Assembly (NCBI GenBank): GCA_017510605.1
Contig: JAFWMQ010000015.1
Span: 1-64,000 of the forward strand
Source: Clostridiales bacterium
GTDB taxonomy: Bacteria > Bacillota > Clostridia > Saccharofermentanales > Saccharofermentanaceae
Direction of reading: 5' to 3'
DNA: 64,000 nt
Part shown: piece after piece, positions 30,031 through 39,108 of the stretch
How positions within the stretch are numbered: the first letter of the stretch is position 1
Layout of the letters: each line of letters opens with the position of its first letter
Program-made: the position numbers and the translations under genes
The notes under the pieces: model-generated
Told to the model about the DNA's origin: nothing
The model's database searches: none
What the model saw: only the letters and a program-made list of their open reading frames with translations

Positions 30031-30635
30031 CAAAACAATTCAAGCTTATTCTCGCAACTTCTAACAAAGACAAGGCCAGAGAGATAGCAGAAATATTAAG
30101 CGATACCCCGTTCGTAGTAACGACGATGAAGGAAGAGGGATTTGATCCCGATATAGTTGAAGACGGAAAGACATTTGAAGAGAATGCTCTTATCAAAGCC
30201 AGAGCGGTTCATGCACTGGCTGAGAACTGTTATGTCATGGCCGATGATTCGGGACTTTGCATAAATGCTTTAGATGGTGCTCCGGGCATCTATTCTGCGA
30301 GATTCTGCGGGGAGGATTCAACTTATCCTGAGAAGTTTGCCAAGATCTTCGAGATGCTTAAGGACGTTCCCGAGGAGAAGCGTACGGCCAAGTTTGTGTG
30401 CAGCATTGCGGTAGTAAGACCTGACGGCAGCGATTTTACCGTCAGAGGCGAGATCTGCGGTGTTCTGCACGAGAAACCCATGGGCGACGGCGGGTTCGGG
30501 TACGATCCTATTTTCTATGTGCCTGAATTCGGCATGACGACCGCTCAGATGACAAAAGAACAGAAGAATTCGATCAGTCACCGCGGAAAAGCTTCGAGAG
30601 CCATGGCCGAAAGGCTTAAAGAAGAGATTTCCTGA
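30027..30635 (+). CDS. rdgB: XTP/dITP diphosphatase (non-canonical purine NTPase)
   Basis: Cleaves dITP, XTP and related nucleotides to the monophosphates, cleansing the pool before DNA and RNA synthesis. Motifs: LATSNKDKAREI at the N-terminus, ADDSGLCINALDGAPGIYSARF, FGYDPIF and SHRGKA. I place the start at ATG 30027 because GGAGG lies 6 bases upstream and the codon overlaps the rsmF stop (ATGA); the in-frame ATG at 30015 has no site. Length is 202 residues, normal for the family. Confidence 0.94.
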   Translation: MTKQFKLILATSNKDKAREIAEILSDTPFVVTTMKEEGFDPDIVEDGKTFEENALIKARAVHALAENCYVMADDSGLCINALDGAPGIYSARFCGEDSTYPEKFAKIFEMLKDVPEEKRTAKFVCSIAVVRPDGSDFTVRGEICGVLHEKPMGDGGFGYDPIFYVPEFGMTTAQMTKEQKNSISHRGKASRAMAERLKEEIS

Positions 30636-30714
30636 GAGGCCGGTCATCAGCAATCGTAATCGGTTACTGAATAAATACTATAGGCTTTTCATGACGGCAT
30701 TCGGACCTTTTACA

Positions 30715-30743
30715 TTGAAAACACCCTTTAATCGTGATAATAT
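30715..30743 (+). promoter_or_regulatory. Promoter of the ACT protein-hom operon
   Basis: TTGAAA (30715-30720) and TAATAT (30738-30743) with a 17-base spacer, 74 bases before the ACT-protein start. Confidence 0.7.
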
Positions 30744-30817
30744 TTTCAGGCGCGTACAAATGTCCGCCACAGGAAGTATAGTTGCAGCGCGAAAACTCAC
30801 AGAAAGGCCTAAACTGT

Positions 30818-31264
30818 ATGTATCAGGATAACCCCGAATATTTCCTCGTTGATAAAAGAGTTTTGCCTGAAGTTTTCATTAAGGTTATGGAGGTCAAGCA
30901 GCGGCTTAACACCGGAGAATCAGCTTCGGTAAATGAAGCCGTAAGGAAGACAGGCCTTTCCAGAAGCGCATACTATAAGTACAAGGATTCCGTTCTTCCG
31001 TTCTATGAGGCTGCAAGCGGCAAGAAGGTAACCCTGCTTCTCTCTGTTGAGAATTTCCAGGGAATCTTATCCGAGATCATAAGGACTATAGCGGAATCAC
31101 GCGCAAACATTCTGACTATCAATCAGAATATCCCGATCAACGGACTTGCGGATATCTCGATCTCAATTGAGACCGTGTCTATGTTCGGAACCGTTGACGA
31201 CATAATCAATGATATCTCTAAGCTCGCAGGCGTGCGCAAGTGCATGATACTGAGCAGGGAATAA
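30818..31264 (+). CDS. ACT domain protein (UPF0735/PheB family)
   Basis: 148 residues from the ATG at 30818, with AAAGG 10 bases upstream; an earlier frame start at 30782 lacks a site. The N-terminal half contains a helix-turn-helix-like part (SVNEAVRKTGLSRSAYYKYKDSV), and the C-terminal half is an ACT domain (LLLSVENFQGILSEIIRTIAESRANILTIN), the usual amino-acid sensor fold. In many Firmicutes this family sits next to hom, as here (22 bases apart). That suggests a regulator of the threonine/methionine branch, but the function is unproven. Confidence 0.85.
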   Translation: MYQDNPEYFLVDKRVLPEVFIKVMEVKQRLNTGESASVNEAVRKTGLSRSAYYKYKDSVLPFYEAASGKKVTLLLSVENFQGILSEIIRTIAESRANILTINQNIPINGLADISISIETVSMFGTVDDIINDISKLAGVRKCMILSRE

Positions 31265-31286
31265 CGAAAGGTAAGGAAAAGCAGAA

Positions 31287-32474
31287 ATGGCAATCAATGT
31301 TGCAATTATGGGTTTCGGTACAGTCGGTTCAGGCGTAGCCGAGACATTGGATGTAAACAAGGATCTTATCACCAAACGTGTTGGTGAAGAGATCAACGTT
31401 AAATATATTCTGGATATCAGGGATTTCCCGGACAGCAGATTTGCCGGGCTGGTAACTCACAACGCTGATGAAGTTTTCGACAGCGATATTCTCATTGCAG
31501 TCGAGACGATCGGCGGAGCAAGGATCGCTTATGAGTACACAAAACGCGCTTTGTCTCTGGGTATCAGCGTCGTAACTTCCAATAAGGAACTCGTTTCCAC
31601 AAAGGGCCCAGAACTTCTTAAGATCGCAGCAGAGAATAATTGCTGCTATCTGTACGAGGCTGCAGTAGGTGGCGGTATCCCGATCATCAGACCTCTCTAT
31701 AAGTGCCTTGCCGCAAATAAGATCACAAAGATCGCAGGTATCGTTAACGGTACGACGAATTACATTCTTTCCCAGATGAAGGAAGAAGGTATAGATTTTG
31801 ATACGGCACTCAAGCAGGCACAGGATAACGGTTTTGCGGAAGCTGATCCTTCAGCTGATATCAACGGAATCGATGCACAGAGAAAGATCTCGATCCTTTC
31901 AACGATTGCAAATGACGGTGATTACATTGCTCCCGATCAGATCTCTGCAGAAGGCATATCATCCATAACTACAGATGATATCGGGTTTGCTTCTTCCATC
32001 GGCTGTGATATTAAGCTCATCGCTCTTTATGAAGCAGGAGAAGATCTCCCGATCGTTTATGTTGCTCCGGCATTAGTTGATAAGAGCAACCTCCTTTATA
32101 ACGTAGGCGGTGTTTTCAATGCGATCATGGTTGACGGCAACAGCTTAGGCCAGGCAATGTTCTACGGACAGGGCGCTGGAACGCTCCCTACGGCTTCAGC
32201 TGTTTGCGGCGATATCATTGAAGCGGCTCTGGGTAATCCTGCCGAGGCAAGGGCCTGGACTGATGAGAGCGTTAATATCACACCTTACGATGAGATCGCA
32301 GCTGATATCGTTATCAGATGTGATGTTCCCGCAAAGGTAATTGAAGCTGCACAAGGATATGCCTGCGAAGTAATGTCTGATGAAGCAATACTTGTGAAGT
32401 CAATAAAGCACAAGGATATTGATGCGCTTGTTAATGAGACAGGTGCTAAGTCCTGGATGCACTATCTTAGATAA
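31287..32474 (+). CDS. hom: Homoserine dehydrogenase
   Basis: Reduces aspartate-semialdehyde to homoserine, the branch point to threonine and methionine. 395 residues with the Rossmann motif MGFGTVGSGVAE, the catalytic region VVTSNKELVSTKGPEL, and GGGIPIIRPL followed by IAGIVNGTTNYIL. The C-terminal region after the dehydrogenase core is shorter than in ~430-residue enzymes, so the regulatory ACT domain is reduced or missing. The separate ACT protein gene directly upstream might supply the sensing function; this last point is inference. Confidence 0.93.
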   Translation: MAINVAIMGFGTVGSGVAETLDVNKDLITKRVGEEINVKYILDIRDFPDSRFAGLVTHNADEVFDSDILIAVETIGGARIAYEYTKRALSLGISVVTSNKELVSTKGPELLKIAAENNCCYLYEAAVGGGIPIIRPLYKCLAANKITKIAGIVNGTTNYILSQMKEEGIDFDTALKQAQDNGFAEADPSADINGIDAQRKISILSTIANDGDYIAPDQISAEGISSITTDDIGFASSIGCDIKLIALYEAGEDLPIVYVAPALVDKSNLLYNVGGVFNAIMVDGNSLGQAMFYGQGAGTLPTASAVCGDIIEAALGNPAEARAWTDESVNITPYDEIAADIVIRCDVPAKVIEAAQGYACEVMSDEAILVKSIKHKDIDALVNETGAKSWMHYLR

Positions 32475-32500
32475 TCGAAAACTGTTCGGAGGAATAATCA

Positions 32501-33754
32501 ATGAAAGTTCTTGTAGTTGGCGGCGGCGGAAGAGAACATGTTATCTGCTGGAAACTCAAGCAGGATCCAAGGGTAACGGATCTTTACTGCGCTCCCGGTA
32601 ACGGCGGTATTGCTTCTATCGCTACATGCGTAAATATCAAGGCAACGGATATAGACGGTATGGTTGAGTATGCGAAGAAAGAGCAGTTTGATCTTGTTTT
32701 TGTTGCTCCCGATGATCCGCTCGCAATGGGCATGGTCGATAAGATGGAAGAAGCAGGCCTCAGAAGTTTTGGCCCGAAGGCAAACGCAGCGATCATTGAA
32801 GGTTCCAAGGCTTTTTCGAAACAGCTCATGAAGAAATACTCGATCCCTACTGCAAAGTATGAGATCTTCGAAGATGAACAGGAAGCTCTTGATTATCTTG
32901 AGAACCAGCCCATGCCTATTGTTATCAAGTGCGACGGTCTTGCGTTAGGTAAGGGTGTTATCATTGCCCAGAACCTCGATGAGGCTAAGCAGGCCGTAAA
33001 GGACATGATGGAAGATAAGAAGTTCGGCAACGCCGGCTCTACGATCGTTATCGAAGAATGCATGACCGGTCCCGAGCTCACAGTCCTTGCTTTCTCAGAC
33101 GGCAACACTTGTGTTCCCATGGTATCTTCAAGAGACCACAAGAGAGCATATGATCACGATGAAGGTCTTAATACAGGCGGAATGGGAGCTGTTACACCCG
33201 GTGCCGACATGACAGATGAGCTTAAGGCCCGTATTCAGAATGAGATAATCACTCCTACTGTCGAGGCTCTCAAGAAAGAGGGAAGACCGTTCAAGGGTGT
33301 CATTTACTTCGGACTTATGCTTACACCTGAAGGACCGAAGGTTGTTGAGTATAACGCACGTTTCGGAGATCCTGAGGCACAGGCTGTACTGCCTCTCCTC
33401 GAGAACAGTCTCCTCGATATAGTCGATGCCGTTATTGACGGTAAGCTCGACCAGATCGACTTCAAGTGGAAGAATAAGTGCTCATGCGTTGTTGTCATGG
33501 CTTCCGGCGGATATCCGCAGAGCTATGCTAAGGGTTACGAGATCACAGGTATCGATACCTGCGGCAAACTCGTGTTCCAGGCAGGCACCGCTCTTAAAGA
33601 CGGTAAGCTCGTAACAAGCGGCGGACGTGTTCTCTGCGTATACGATGAGGCAGATACCCTTGACGAGGCTATTGACGGCGCATACGAAGGTGTCGCAAAA
33701 ATCTCGTTCAAGGATATGCATTTCCGTCACGATATCGGAAGAACACTCGGTTAA
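32501..33754 (+). CDS. purD: Phosphoribosylamine-glycine ligase (GAR synthetase)
   Basis: Second step of purine synthesis; an ATP-grasp enzyme of 417 residues. Signatures: VVGGGGREHVICWKL at the N-terminus, IVIKCDGLALGKGVIIA, SRDHKRAYDHDEGLNTGGMGA and EYNARFGDPEAQAVLP. The start has CGGAGGAATAATCA upstream. No other purine genes are adjacent; it is followed 3 bases later by nadD-yqeK. Confidence 0.96.
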   Translation: MKVLVVGGGGREHVICWKLKQDPRVTDLYCAPGNGGIASIATCVNIKATDIDGMVEYAKKEQFDLVFVAPDDPLAMGMVDKMEEAGLRSFGPKANAAIIEGSKAFSKQLMKKYSIPTAKYEIFEDEQEALDYLENQPMPIVIKCDGLALGKGVIIAQNLDEAKQAVKDMMEDKKFGNAGSTIVIEECMTGPELTVLAFSDGNTCVPMVSSRDHKRAYDHDEGLNTGGMGAVTPGADMTDELKARIQNEIITPTVEALKKEGRPFKGVIYFGLMLTPEGPKVVEYNARFGDPEAQAVLPLLENSLLDIVDAVIDGKLDQIDFKWKNKCSCVVVMASGGYPQSYAKGYEITGIDTCGKLVFQAGTALKDGKLVTSGGRVLCVYDEADTLDEAIDGAYEGVAKISFKDMHFRHDIGRTLG

Positions 33755-33757
33755 TAA

Positions 33758-34978
33758 ATGAATATAGGCATCTACGGAGGGTCATTCGATCCTGTTCATA
33801 ACGGTCACATTGCAATGATCGATTCCGCCTTGAAGAGCGGTTATATCGACTGTGTGATCGTTATTCCTTCTGTGCGCAATTCATTTAAGCTTTATACTAA
33901 CAAACTCCCGCCTCCGTACCGTTTCTACATGATGAAGGAGACTGTGGAAGGCCTTGGCCTTAAGAACTGTTATGTAAGCGACATCGAATATGATATCGAA
34001 GGAGTCAGCTATACATCGGTCGTCCTCGCCAAACTCACTTCTGATTCCTACATAAGGGATTTCCTGACCGCAAATGATGTTAAGCGCAAGAAAGCAGAAG
34101 AGCAACATGAGTTTTATTGGATCATGGGATCTGATACTTTAGGCACTTTCGAGACCTGGTATAAGCCTGGGGAGATCCTTAATTATGTGACTCTCCTTGC
34201 TGCGGTGAGACCCGGTGATAATACAGATGTTGAGAAAGCGAAGGCTTCGATCAGGAAGAATCACGGAGGCCGTGTTGAGATATTCAGGCTCAACGGTGTG
34301 GAGTGCTCTTCTTCTGAGATAACTTCAAGCGGAGATTATACTTTCGTGCCTGAGCCTGCTGTGGAGTTTATAAAAAGGCACGCTCTTTATACCGGTAATA
34401 CAATGCTTTCTGGAGTTTCTGAAGAAGCGCGAAAACTGTTTTTCGAGAGCTCGGTATGGATGTATCACTATCTGGGAGCCAAGAGGCTTCTTCACACTCT
34501 TAATGTCGGTTATCTGTCCGCGCATCTTGCGGAAGTCTTCGGCTGCGATAAAGATAAAGCCCTTATTGCCGGAGCTTTACATGATTGTGCAAAAGAACTT
34601 CCCTTGGAAAAGCAGCTTGAACTTGCCAAAAAGTATACTGGCGAACTGTTTACTGAAAAGAAACTCCTTCATTCGCCTGCAGGTGCCACATTTGCCGGTG
34701 AGGAATTCGGTATAGAAGATAAAGAGATCCTTGATGCGATCTGCTATCACACAACGGGAAGAGGCGATATGACGCTCCTCGAGAAAATCGTCTATCTTGC
34801 TGATAAGATCGAACCTGCAAGAAACTATACTGACTTAACTCCTATAAGAGCGGCTGCCGAGAAAGACCTCGAGAGCGCTATGCGCATGACGGCGGCAGCA
34901 GTAAGGGATAAGTTTGTATCTCAGGGGAGAGATATCCACCCGATGACATTGATGATGATGAAAGATCTGGGTATGTAA
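33758..34978 (+). CDS. nadD: Fused nicotinate-nucleotide adenylyltransferase (NadD) and HD hydrolase (YqeK)
   Basis: 406 residues in two parts. Residues 1-~210 are NadD, which makes deamido-NAD from nicotinate mononucleotide and ATP (GIYGGSFDPVHNGHI, then SSSEIT). Residues ~225-406 are a YqeK-type HD domain (HTLNVGYLSAHLAEVF, GALHDCAKELP, AICYHTTGRGDMTLLEKIVYLADKIEP), a family that hydrolyses diadenosine tetraphosphate. In many Firmicutes these are adjacent genes followed by rsfS, exactly the order here, so a fusion of neighbours is the simplest reading. Confidence 0.92.
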   Translation: MNIGIYGGSFDPVHNGHIAMIDSALKSGYIDCVIVIPSVRNSFKLYTNKLPPPYRFYMMKETVEGLGLKNCYVSDIEYDIEGVSYTSVVLAKLTSDSYIRDFLTANDVKRKKAEEQHEFYWIMGSDTLGTFETWYKPGEILNYVTLLAAVRPGDNTDVEKAKASIRKNHGGRVEIFRLNGVECSSSEITSSGDYTFVPEPAVEFIKRHALYTGNTMLSGVSEEARKLFFESSVWMYHYLGAKRLLHTLNVGYLSAHLAEVFGCDKDKALIAGALHDCAKELPLEKQLELAKKYTGELFTEKKLLHSPAGATFAGEEFGIEDKEILDAICYHTTGRGDMTLLEKIVYLADKIEPARNYTDLTPIRAAAEKDLESAMRMTAAAVRDKFVSQGRDIHPMTLMMMKDLGM

Positions 34979-35041
34979 AAGGAATTCTTTTCTCGAAAAT
35001 GATATACTTTAAGTACAAATGAGAAACAAAGGAGACACATG

Positions 35042-35386
35042 ATGGACAGCAAAGAATTGGCCGCAAAAATAACAGATATACTCGATTCCAAGAAAGGTAT
35101 CGACATTGAGACGATCGATCTGACGGGCAAGACCGTTCTTGCAGATTATTTCGTCCTTGCAAGCGGTAATTCTACAACGCAGATCAAGTCTTTGGCAGAT
35201 GAGGTCGAGTTCGTACTGAAGAAGGACTTTGACATAGTTCCCGATCATATTGAAGGACGTTCCGGTGATAAGTGGATACTTCTGGATTATAAGGATGTTG
35301 TAGTCCACGTTATGGGAAGGGAAGAGCGCGAGAACTACAATATCGAGAAGTTCTGGGAGACCAAGCGTAAGGAAAGCGAATCCTGA
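35042..35386 (+). CDS. rsfS: Ribosomal silencing factor RsfS (Iojap)
   Basis: A 114-residue protein that binds ribosomal protein uL14 and blocks 30S-50S joining in starved cells. Typical family phrases are LADYFVLASGNSTTQIKSLADEVE, EGRSGDKWILLDYKDVVVHVM and FWE near the end. Two successive ATGs exist; the second (35042) is 7 bases after AAAGGAG and is preferred over the first (4 bases). It completes the nadD-yqeK-rsfS block common in Firmicutes. Confidence 0.94.
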   Translation: MDSKELAAKITDILDSKKGIDIETIDLTGKTVLADYFVLASGNSTTQIKSLADEVEFVLKKDFDIVPDHIEGRSGDKWILLDYKDVVVHVMGREERENYNIEKFWETKRKESES

Positions 35387-35415
35387 TTTAGTTTATATTT
35401 TAAAAGTAATGTTCG

Positions 35416-35456
35416 AAGCCGGCAGGGAAAAGTCTTGTCGGCTTTGTCGTATTTTG
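35416..35456 (+). terminator. Terminator after rsfS
   Basis: Stem AAGCCGGCA/TGTCGGCTT (one wobble pair) with a ~11-base loop, followed by a T-rich but interrupted tract. Confidence 0.5.
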
Positions 35457-35495
35457 TCGCGAAAAACATTATCAGAGCGGTGATATCCTTTTTCT

Positions 35496-36221
35496 ATGAT
35501 GAAGAAGAGCACATCCAAAAAGATCAGGAGTCTGATCTATCCTCTGGCATTCATTCTGATCATTCTCCTGAGTGTCATTTATAAGCTTGTGTTCAAAGGG
35601 AACGGTGATGTGTTTATTAAGGCTTTTAAGAGCGGAAAGACTGCTCAGATAACAGGTGTATCTCCCTCAGAAAGTCTTTTTCAGGAGACCGGCACATCTG
35701 TTGTTTCCGATCCCGCTGCAATAACGTCTGCCTCAACAGTTAGGATGATCAGTGTTTATATCTGCGGTGAAGTAATAAATCCCGGGATCTATGAAGCCCC
35801 GCAAGGTGTCCTTCTTAACGACATTATTGAAGATGCCGGCGGACTCACCCGTGACGCTTCGGTGAATAACATCAATCTTGTATATCAGATAACATACAAC
35901 ATGTCGATCTATATTCCTTCACAAGATGAGGTATTAAGGGGCTTCTCGGGAGGTGACATCATTCGTCAGGATGGTGTTTATGTCTGGGGTAATTCACAGG
36001 GAGGAGCAGGTGACTCAGGAAGCGGAAGTTCCCTTATGGTCAACATCAACACGGCGGGGCCGGAAGAATTGAAGAGCCTTCCCGGGATTGGCGATGTGAC
36101 TGCACAGGCTATCATTGATTACAGAAAGGATGCTCCGTTCTCATCGATAGAGGACATAAAGAATGTATCAGGGATAGGAGATGCCAAGTTTAACAGAATA
36201 AAAGACTATATCTGTGTCTGA
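35496..36221 (+). CDS. comEA: ComEA-family DNA-binding protein
   Basis: 241 residues. An N-terminal membrane anchor (LIYPLAFILIILLSVIYKLVF) leads to an SLBB-type domain (VYICGEVINPGIYEAPQGVLLNDIIEDAGG). The C-terminal double helix-hairpin-helix (VNINTAGPEELKSLPGIGDVTAQAIIDYRK, GIGDAKFNRIKDYI) is the ComEA DNA-binding unit. In competent Firmicutes it captures DNA outside the membrane. The usual comEC is not in the window. Its stop is directly abutted by the end of birA on the other strand. No clear ribosome site precedes the double ATG. Confidence 0.9.
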   Translation: MMKKSTSKKIRSLIYPLAFILIILLSVIYKLVFKGNGDVFIKAFKSGKTAQITGVSPSESLFQETGTSVVSDPAAITSASTVRMISVYICGEVINPGIYEAPQGVLLNDIIEDAGGLTRDASVNNINLVYQITYNMSIYIPSQDEVLRGFSGGDIIRQDGVYVWGNSQGGAGDSGSGSSLMVNINTAGPEELKSLPGIGDVTAQAIIDYRKDAPFSSIEDIKNVSGIGDAKFNRIKDYICV

Positions 36222-37214
36222 TCAGGTATAGCCGTAAAGGCCTCTGACACTGACTTCGCCGCTTTTAAGGTTTTCTGTCGAACCGTCCGAAAATTCAACC
36301 CGTAAGGAGAAGTCATCATTGATAGATATTGCCGTGCCGGTACGGCCCTGGCCGTTCTCGATCTTTTGCGGGTAAGCGATGATCTTGCTTCCGCAGGTTA
36401 TGTTCAGTTCACGGTAACGGTTAAGATAATAAGCGGAATCCGGCCAGTCTTCGGAAAGCCTGTCCATAGATTTTATTATTTCCGATGCCAGTTTGGCACG
36501 TATAAACTTTTTGCCGCCGTTCTCGATCGAGATCGAGGTGGCAATACCGGAGATCTCTGAAGGAAACTCCGATTCGTTAACATTGACGCCGATCCCGATG
36601 ATACAGGTGTCTATATAACCGCTCTCGCCCTCAACGGAGGCTTCCGTGAGGATCCCGCATATCTTCTTTTTGTTCATGAGAAGGTCATTGACCCATTTGA
36701 TCCGGGAATCAAAGCCGTAGGCATTCCTGATCGCATCAGCGACGGCGACCGCTGTCCAGCTGGTCAGATCGGATATCTTATCGAAGCCCGATTCAGGTTT
36801 GAACAGGTAGGAGAGATATACTCCGCATCCGGATGGTGACACAAAGCTTCTTCCGCGCCTGCCTTTGCCTCCTGTCTGGTGGTCTGCGATTACGACCGTG
36901 CCTGATCCTGCACCCTGCGAAGCAAGTGTTTTAAGGACAGTATTTGTGGAATCGACAGAATCATAATAATAAAGCTCTGAGCTTCTTGAGTCGGGAAGAA
37001 GGGCGGAAATTGAGCCTTTGGAGAGAATATCAGGGCTGTTTGTGAGAAGATAACCCTTGTTTGTGGAAGACGTTATCTCATAACCGTCATCCCTTAATGC
37101 CTTAACTGCTGTGTTTACGGCGGCGCGGGAGACTCCAAGCTTGCGGCTTATGGCCTCTCCGGAGATATAATCGTTTTCCCTGCAGATAAGCTTCAGCACT
37201 TCGTCTTTAAGCAT
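36222..37214 (-). CDS. birA: Bifunctional biotin ligase and biotin repressor
   Basis: 330 residues. The N-terminal winged helix (residues ~5-60, ISGEAISRKLGVSRAAVNTAVKALRDDGYEI) marks the repressor-type BirA. The ligase core includes the biotinyl-AMP loop GGKGRRGRSFVSPSGCGVYLS and KWVNDLLMNKKKICGILTE. It attaches biotin to carboxylase carrier proteins, and with biotinyl-AMP bound it can repress biotin genes. None of its likely targets is adjacent. It is transcribed divergently from the HD-GYP gene. Confidence 0.94.
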   Translation of the reverse strand: MLKDEVLKLICRENDYISGEAISRKLGVSRAAVNTAVKALRDDGYEITSSTNKGYLLTNSPDILSKGSISALLPDSRSSELYYYDSVDSTNTVLKTLASQGAGSGTVVIADHQTGGKGRRGRSFVSPSGCGVYLSYLFKPESGFDKISDLTSWTAVAVADAIRNAYGFDSRIKWVNDLLMNKKKICGILTEASVEGESGYIDTCIIGIGVNVNESEFPSEISGIATSISIENGGKKFIRAKLASEIIKSMDRLSEDWPDSAYYLNRYRELNITCGSKIIAYPQKIENGQGRTGTAISINDDFSLRVEFSDGSTENLKSGEVSVRGLYGYT

Positions 37215-37287
37215 TTTCAGCCCGTTCTCCTTTTATTTGCATAAAAATAACACTTCCGATTTTTCTTTTTTAAAAAATAATAACACT

Positions 37288-37315
37288 TTGTTTTGATTGT
37301 GCGGTAAAATACTAT
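37288..37315 (+). promoter_or_regulatory. Likely promoter of the HD-GYP gene
   Basis: TTGTTT (37288-37293) and TACTAT (37310-37315) with a 16-base spacer, 35 bases before the start. The match is moderate, and other AT-rich pairings are possible. Confidence 0.45.
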
Positions 37316-37350
37316 TGGTAAAGTGCATAATTAAATAATTAAGGGTGACC

Positions 37351-39108
37351 ATGGGTATCTATTCGATCATTCTGGCTGCAGTAATGCTTCTTAGTATGCT
37401 TTCTACGTTTGCGCTCGTACTCTTTTCGAGACGGGGTTCTAACACGTTGGAGATACTTATTTCAGTATGCGTTATGTTGAGCAATATCGGCTACTTTATC
37501 CTTTCCTGTTCCAGGAATCTGCAGGAGGCCATACTTGCTAATTCCCTGTCTTATCTCGGCGGAATATTCCTGCCTCTCCTTATCGTTTATGTGCTTATTG
37601 ACTGCTCTGATTCCAAGATTCCTACATGGTTCTCTATAACCATTCTCCTGATCAATATCGTTCTTTTCCTGTCGACAATGGTTACCGACAGACTGCCATT
37701 TTTTTATTCATCAGTCAAGTTCGTAGCCGGCGATCCGGCAATGCTTATTAAGGTGCCCGGTACGATCTACTACATCAGGTACATCGTATTGGCGGTTGAA
37801 GTTGGACTGGCAGCGTTCTTTACGATCCTGACTTATCTTGGAAAGAGGAATGCATCCTTCAGGATCATGATGATCTATGCCGGTTCTTTGTTGGGTGTAA
37901 TATTGGTCTATGCGGTAAGGCGTATATTTGACATGAAATACGATCTTATCCCGATTTTTTATCTTGTATGCACGCTGCTTCTTGACTATGTAGTCGCGAG
38001 GTCGACCATTTATAATGTTAACCTGAGTGTTCAGGAGAAGATCGATGAGCTCAGCACATACGGCTATCTGGTCTTCGACAAGAAATTCAGATATGTAGGC
38101 AGTAATGCTGTTTGCGAGAAGTTTTTCCCTGAGATAAAGAACGTAAGAATCGATTCCAAGGTCATTGCAAAAGATTATGCAATGAAAGATCTTCTCAAGT
38201 GGGTCGTAAATAAAGCTACCGAAGCAGCTGAGGCCAAGAAGACACAAGGTAAGTTCAAAAGAGAAATTACCATCAACGACAAGAGTCCTACGGAAAGAAG
38301 ATATCTTGAGTGTGAAATGAGTTTCATCCATTTCGGCTGGGATAATCATGTATCGGGATATCTCGTAGAACTTAATGACGTTACCGAACAGCATAATATG
38401 ATCGAGACAATGAGCTGGAAGGGTGAGTCCCTTAAGAGAGAGGTCGAGAAGCAGGCTAAAAGAGCTAAGTCCATGCAGATGTCGACTATTCTTGGAATGG
38501 CAGCCATGATCGAATCACGTGATAACTCCACCGGCGGTCATATCAACAGAACATCCGAGTGTGTGGCACTCTTTGTAAACCGCTTGCGTCAACTGGAAGA
38601 CTACAATATGAGCGAGAGTTACTGGGATGCAGTTATCAATGCTGCACCTCTCCATGACCTTGGTAAGATTACAGTTGATGATGCTATCCTGAGAAAGCCT
38701 ACAGGCCTTACCGATGACGAATACAATCAGATGAAAGAGCATGCGGCAAACGGTGCTAAGATCATGTTAAAGGTTCTTGAAGATGTTGACGACAAGGAGT
38801 TTGTCAGCGTAGCTACCAACGTTGCCCACTATCACCATGAGAAGTATAACGGCACCGGTTATCCGGACAGGTTAAGAGGAGAGAATATTCCTTTTGAAGC
38901 CAGGATAATGGCTCTTGCAGATGTATTTGATGCTCTTGCAAGCCGCAGATATTATAAGGAACCTATGTCGTATGACGAGGCATTCGAGATTATCAGGCAG
39001 GAACTGGGACACCATTTCGATCCTCATCTGGGACGTATCTTCATCTCGCTTAAAGAAGATATAATCATTCTTTACGAGTCATTTGAATCAACTGACTACG
39101 CGAGATGA
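37351..39108 (+). CDS. Membrane-bound HD-GYP domain protein (putative c-di-GMP phosphodiesterase)
   Basis: 585 residues. Seven hydrophobic segments in the first ~220 residues resemble the 7TM sensor module of histidine kinases. A PAS-like region (~225-350) and a short coiled coil follow, then an HD-GYP domain with HDLGK, HHEKYNGTGYP and ALADVFDAL, all metal-binding motifs intact. HD-GYP enzymes hydrolyse cyclic di-GMP, so it probably links an unknown membrane signal to c-di-GMP. The ATG at 37351 follows AAGGG by 5 bases; a GTG two codons earlier is also in frame. The stop abuts the convergent MATE gene. Confidence 0.9.
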   Translation: MGIYSIILAAVMLLSMLSTFALVLFSRRGSNTLEILISVCVMLSNIGYFILSCSRNLQEAILANSLSYLGGIFLPLLIVYVLIDCSDSKIPTWFSITILLINIVLFLSTMVTDRLPFFYSSVKFVAGDPAMLIKVPGTIYYIRYIVLAVEVGLAAFFTILTYLGKRNASFRIMMIYAGSLLGVILVYAVRRIFDMKYDLIPIFYLVCTLLLDYVVARSTIYNVNLSVQEKIDELSTYGYLVFDKKFRYVGSNAVCEKFFPEIKNVRIDSKVIAKDYAMKDLLKWVVNKATEAAEAKKTQGKFKREITINDKSPTERRYLECEMSFIHFGWDNHVSGYLVELNDVTEQHNMIETMSWKGESLKREVEKQAKRAKSMQMSTILGMAAMIESRDNSTGGHINRTSECVALFVNRLRQLEDYNMSESYWDAVINAAPLHDLGKITVDDAILRKPTGLTDDEYNQMKEHAANGAKIMLKVLEDVDDKEFVSVATNVAHYHHEKYNGTGYPDRLRGENIPFEARIMALADVFDALASRRYYKEPMSYDEAFEIIRQELGHHFDPHLGRIFISLKEDIIILYESFESTDYAR

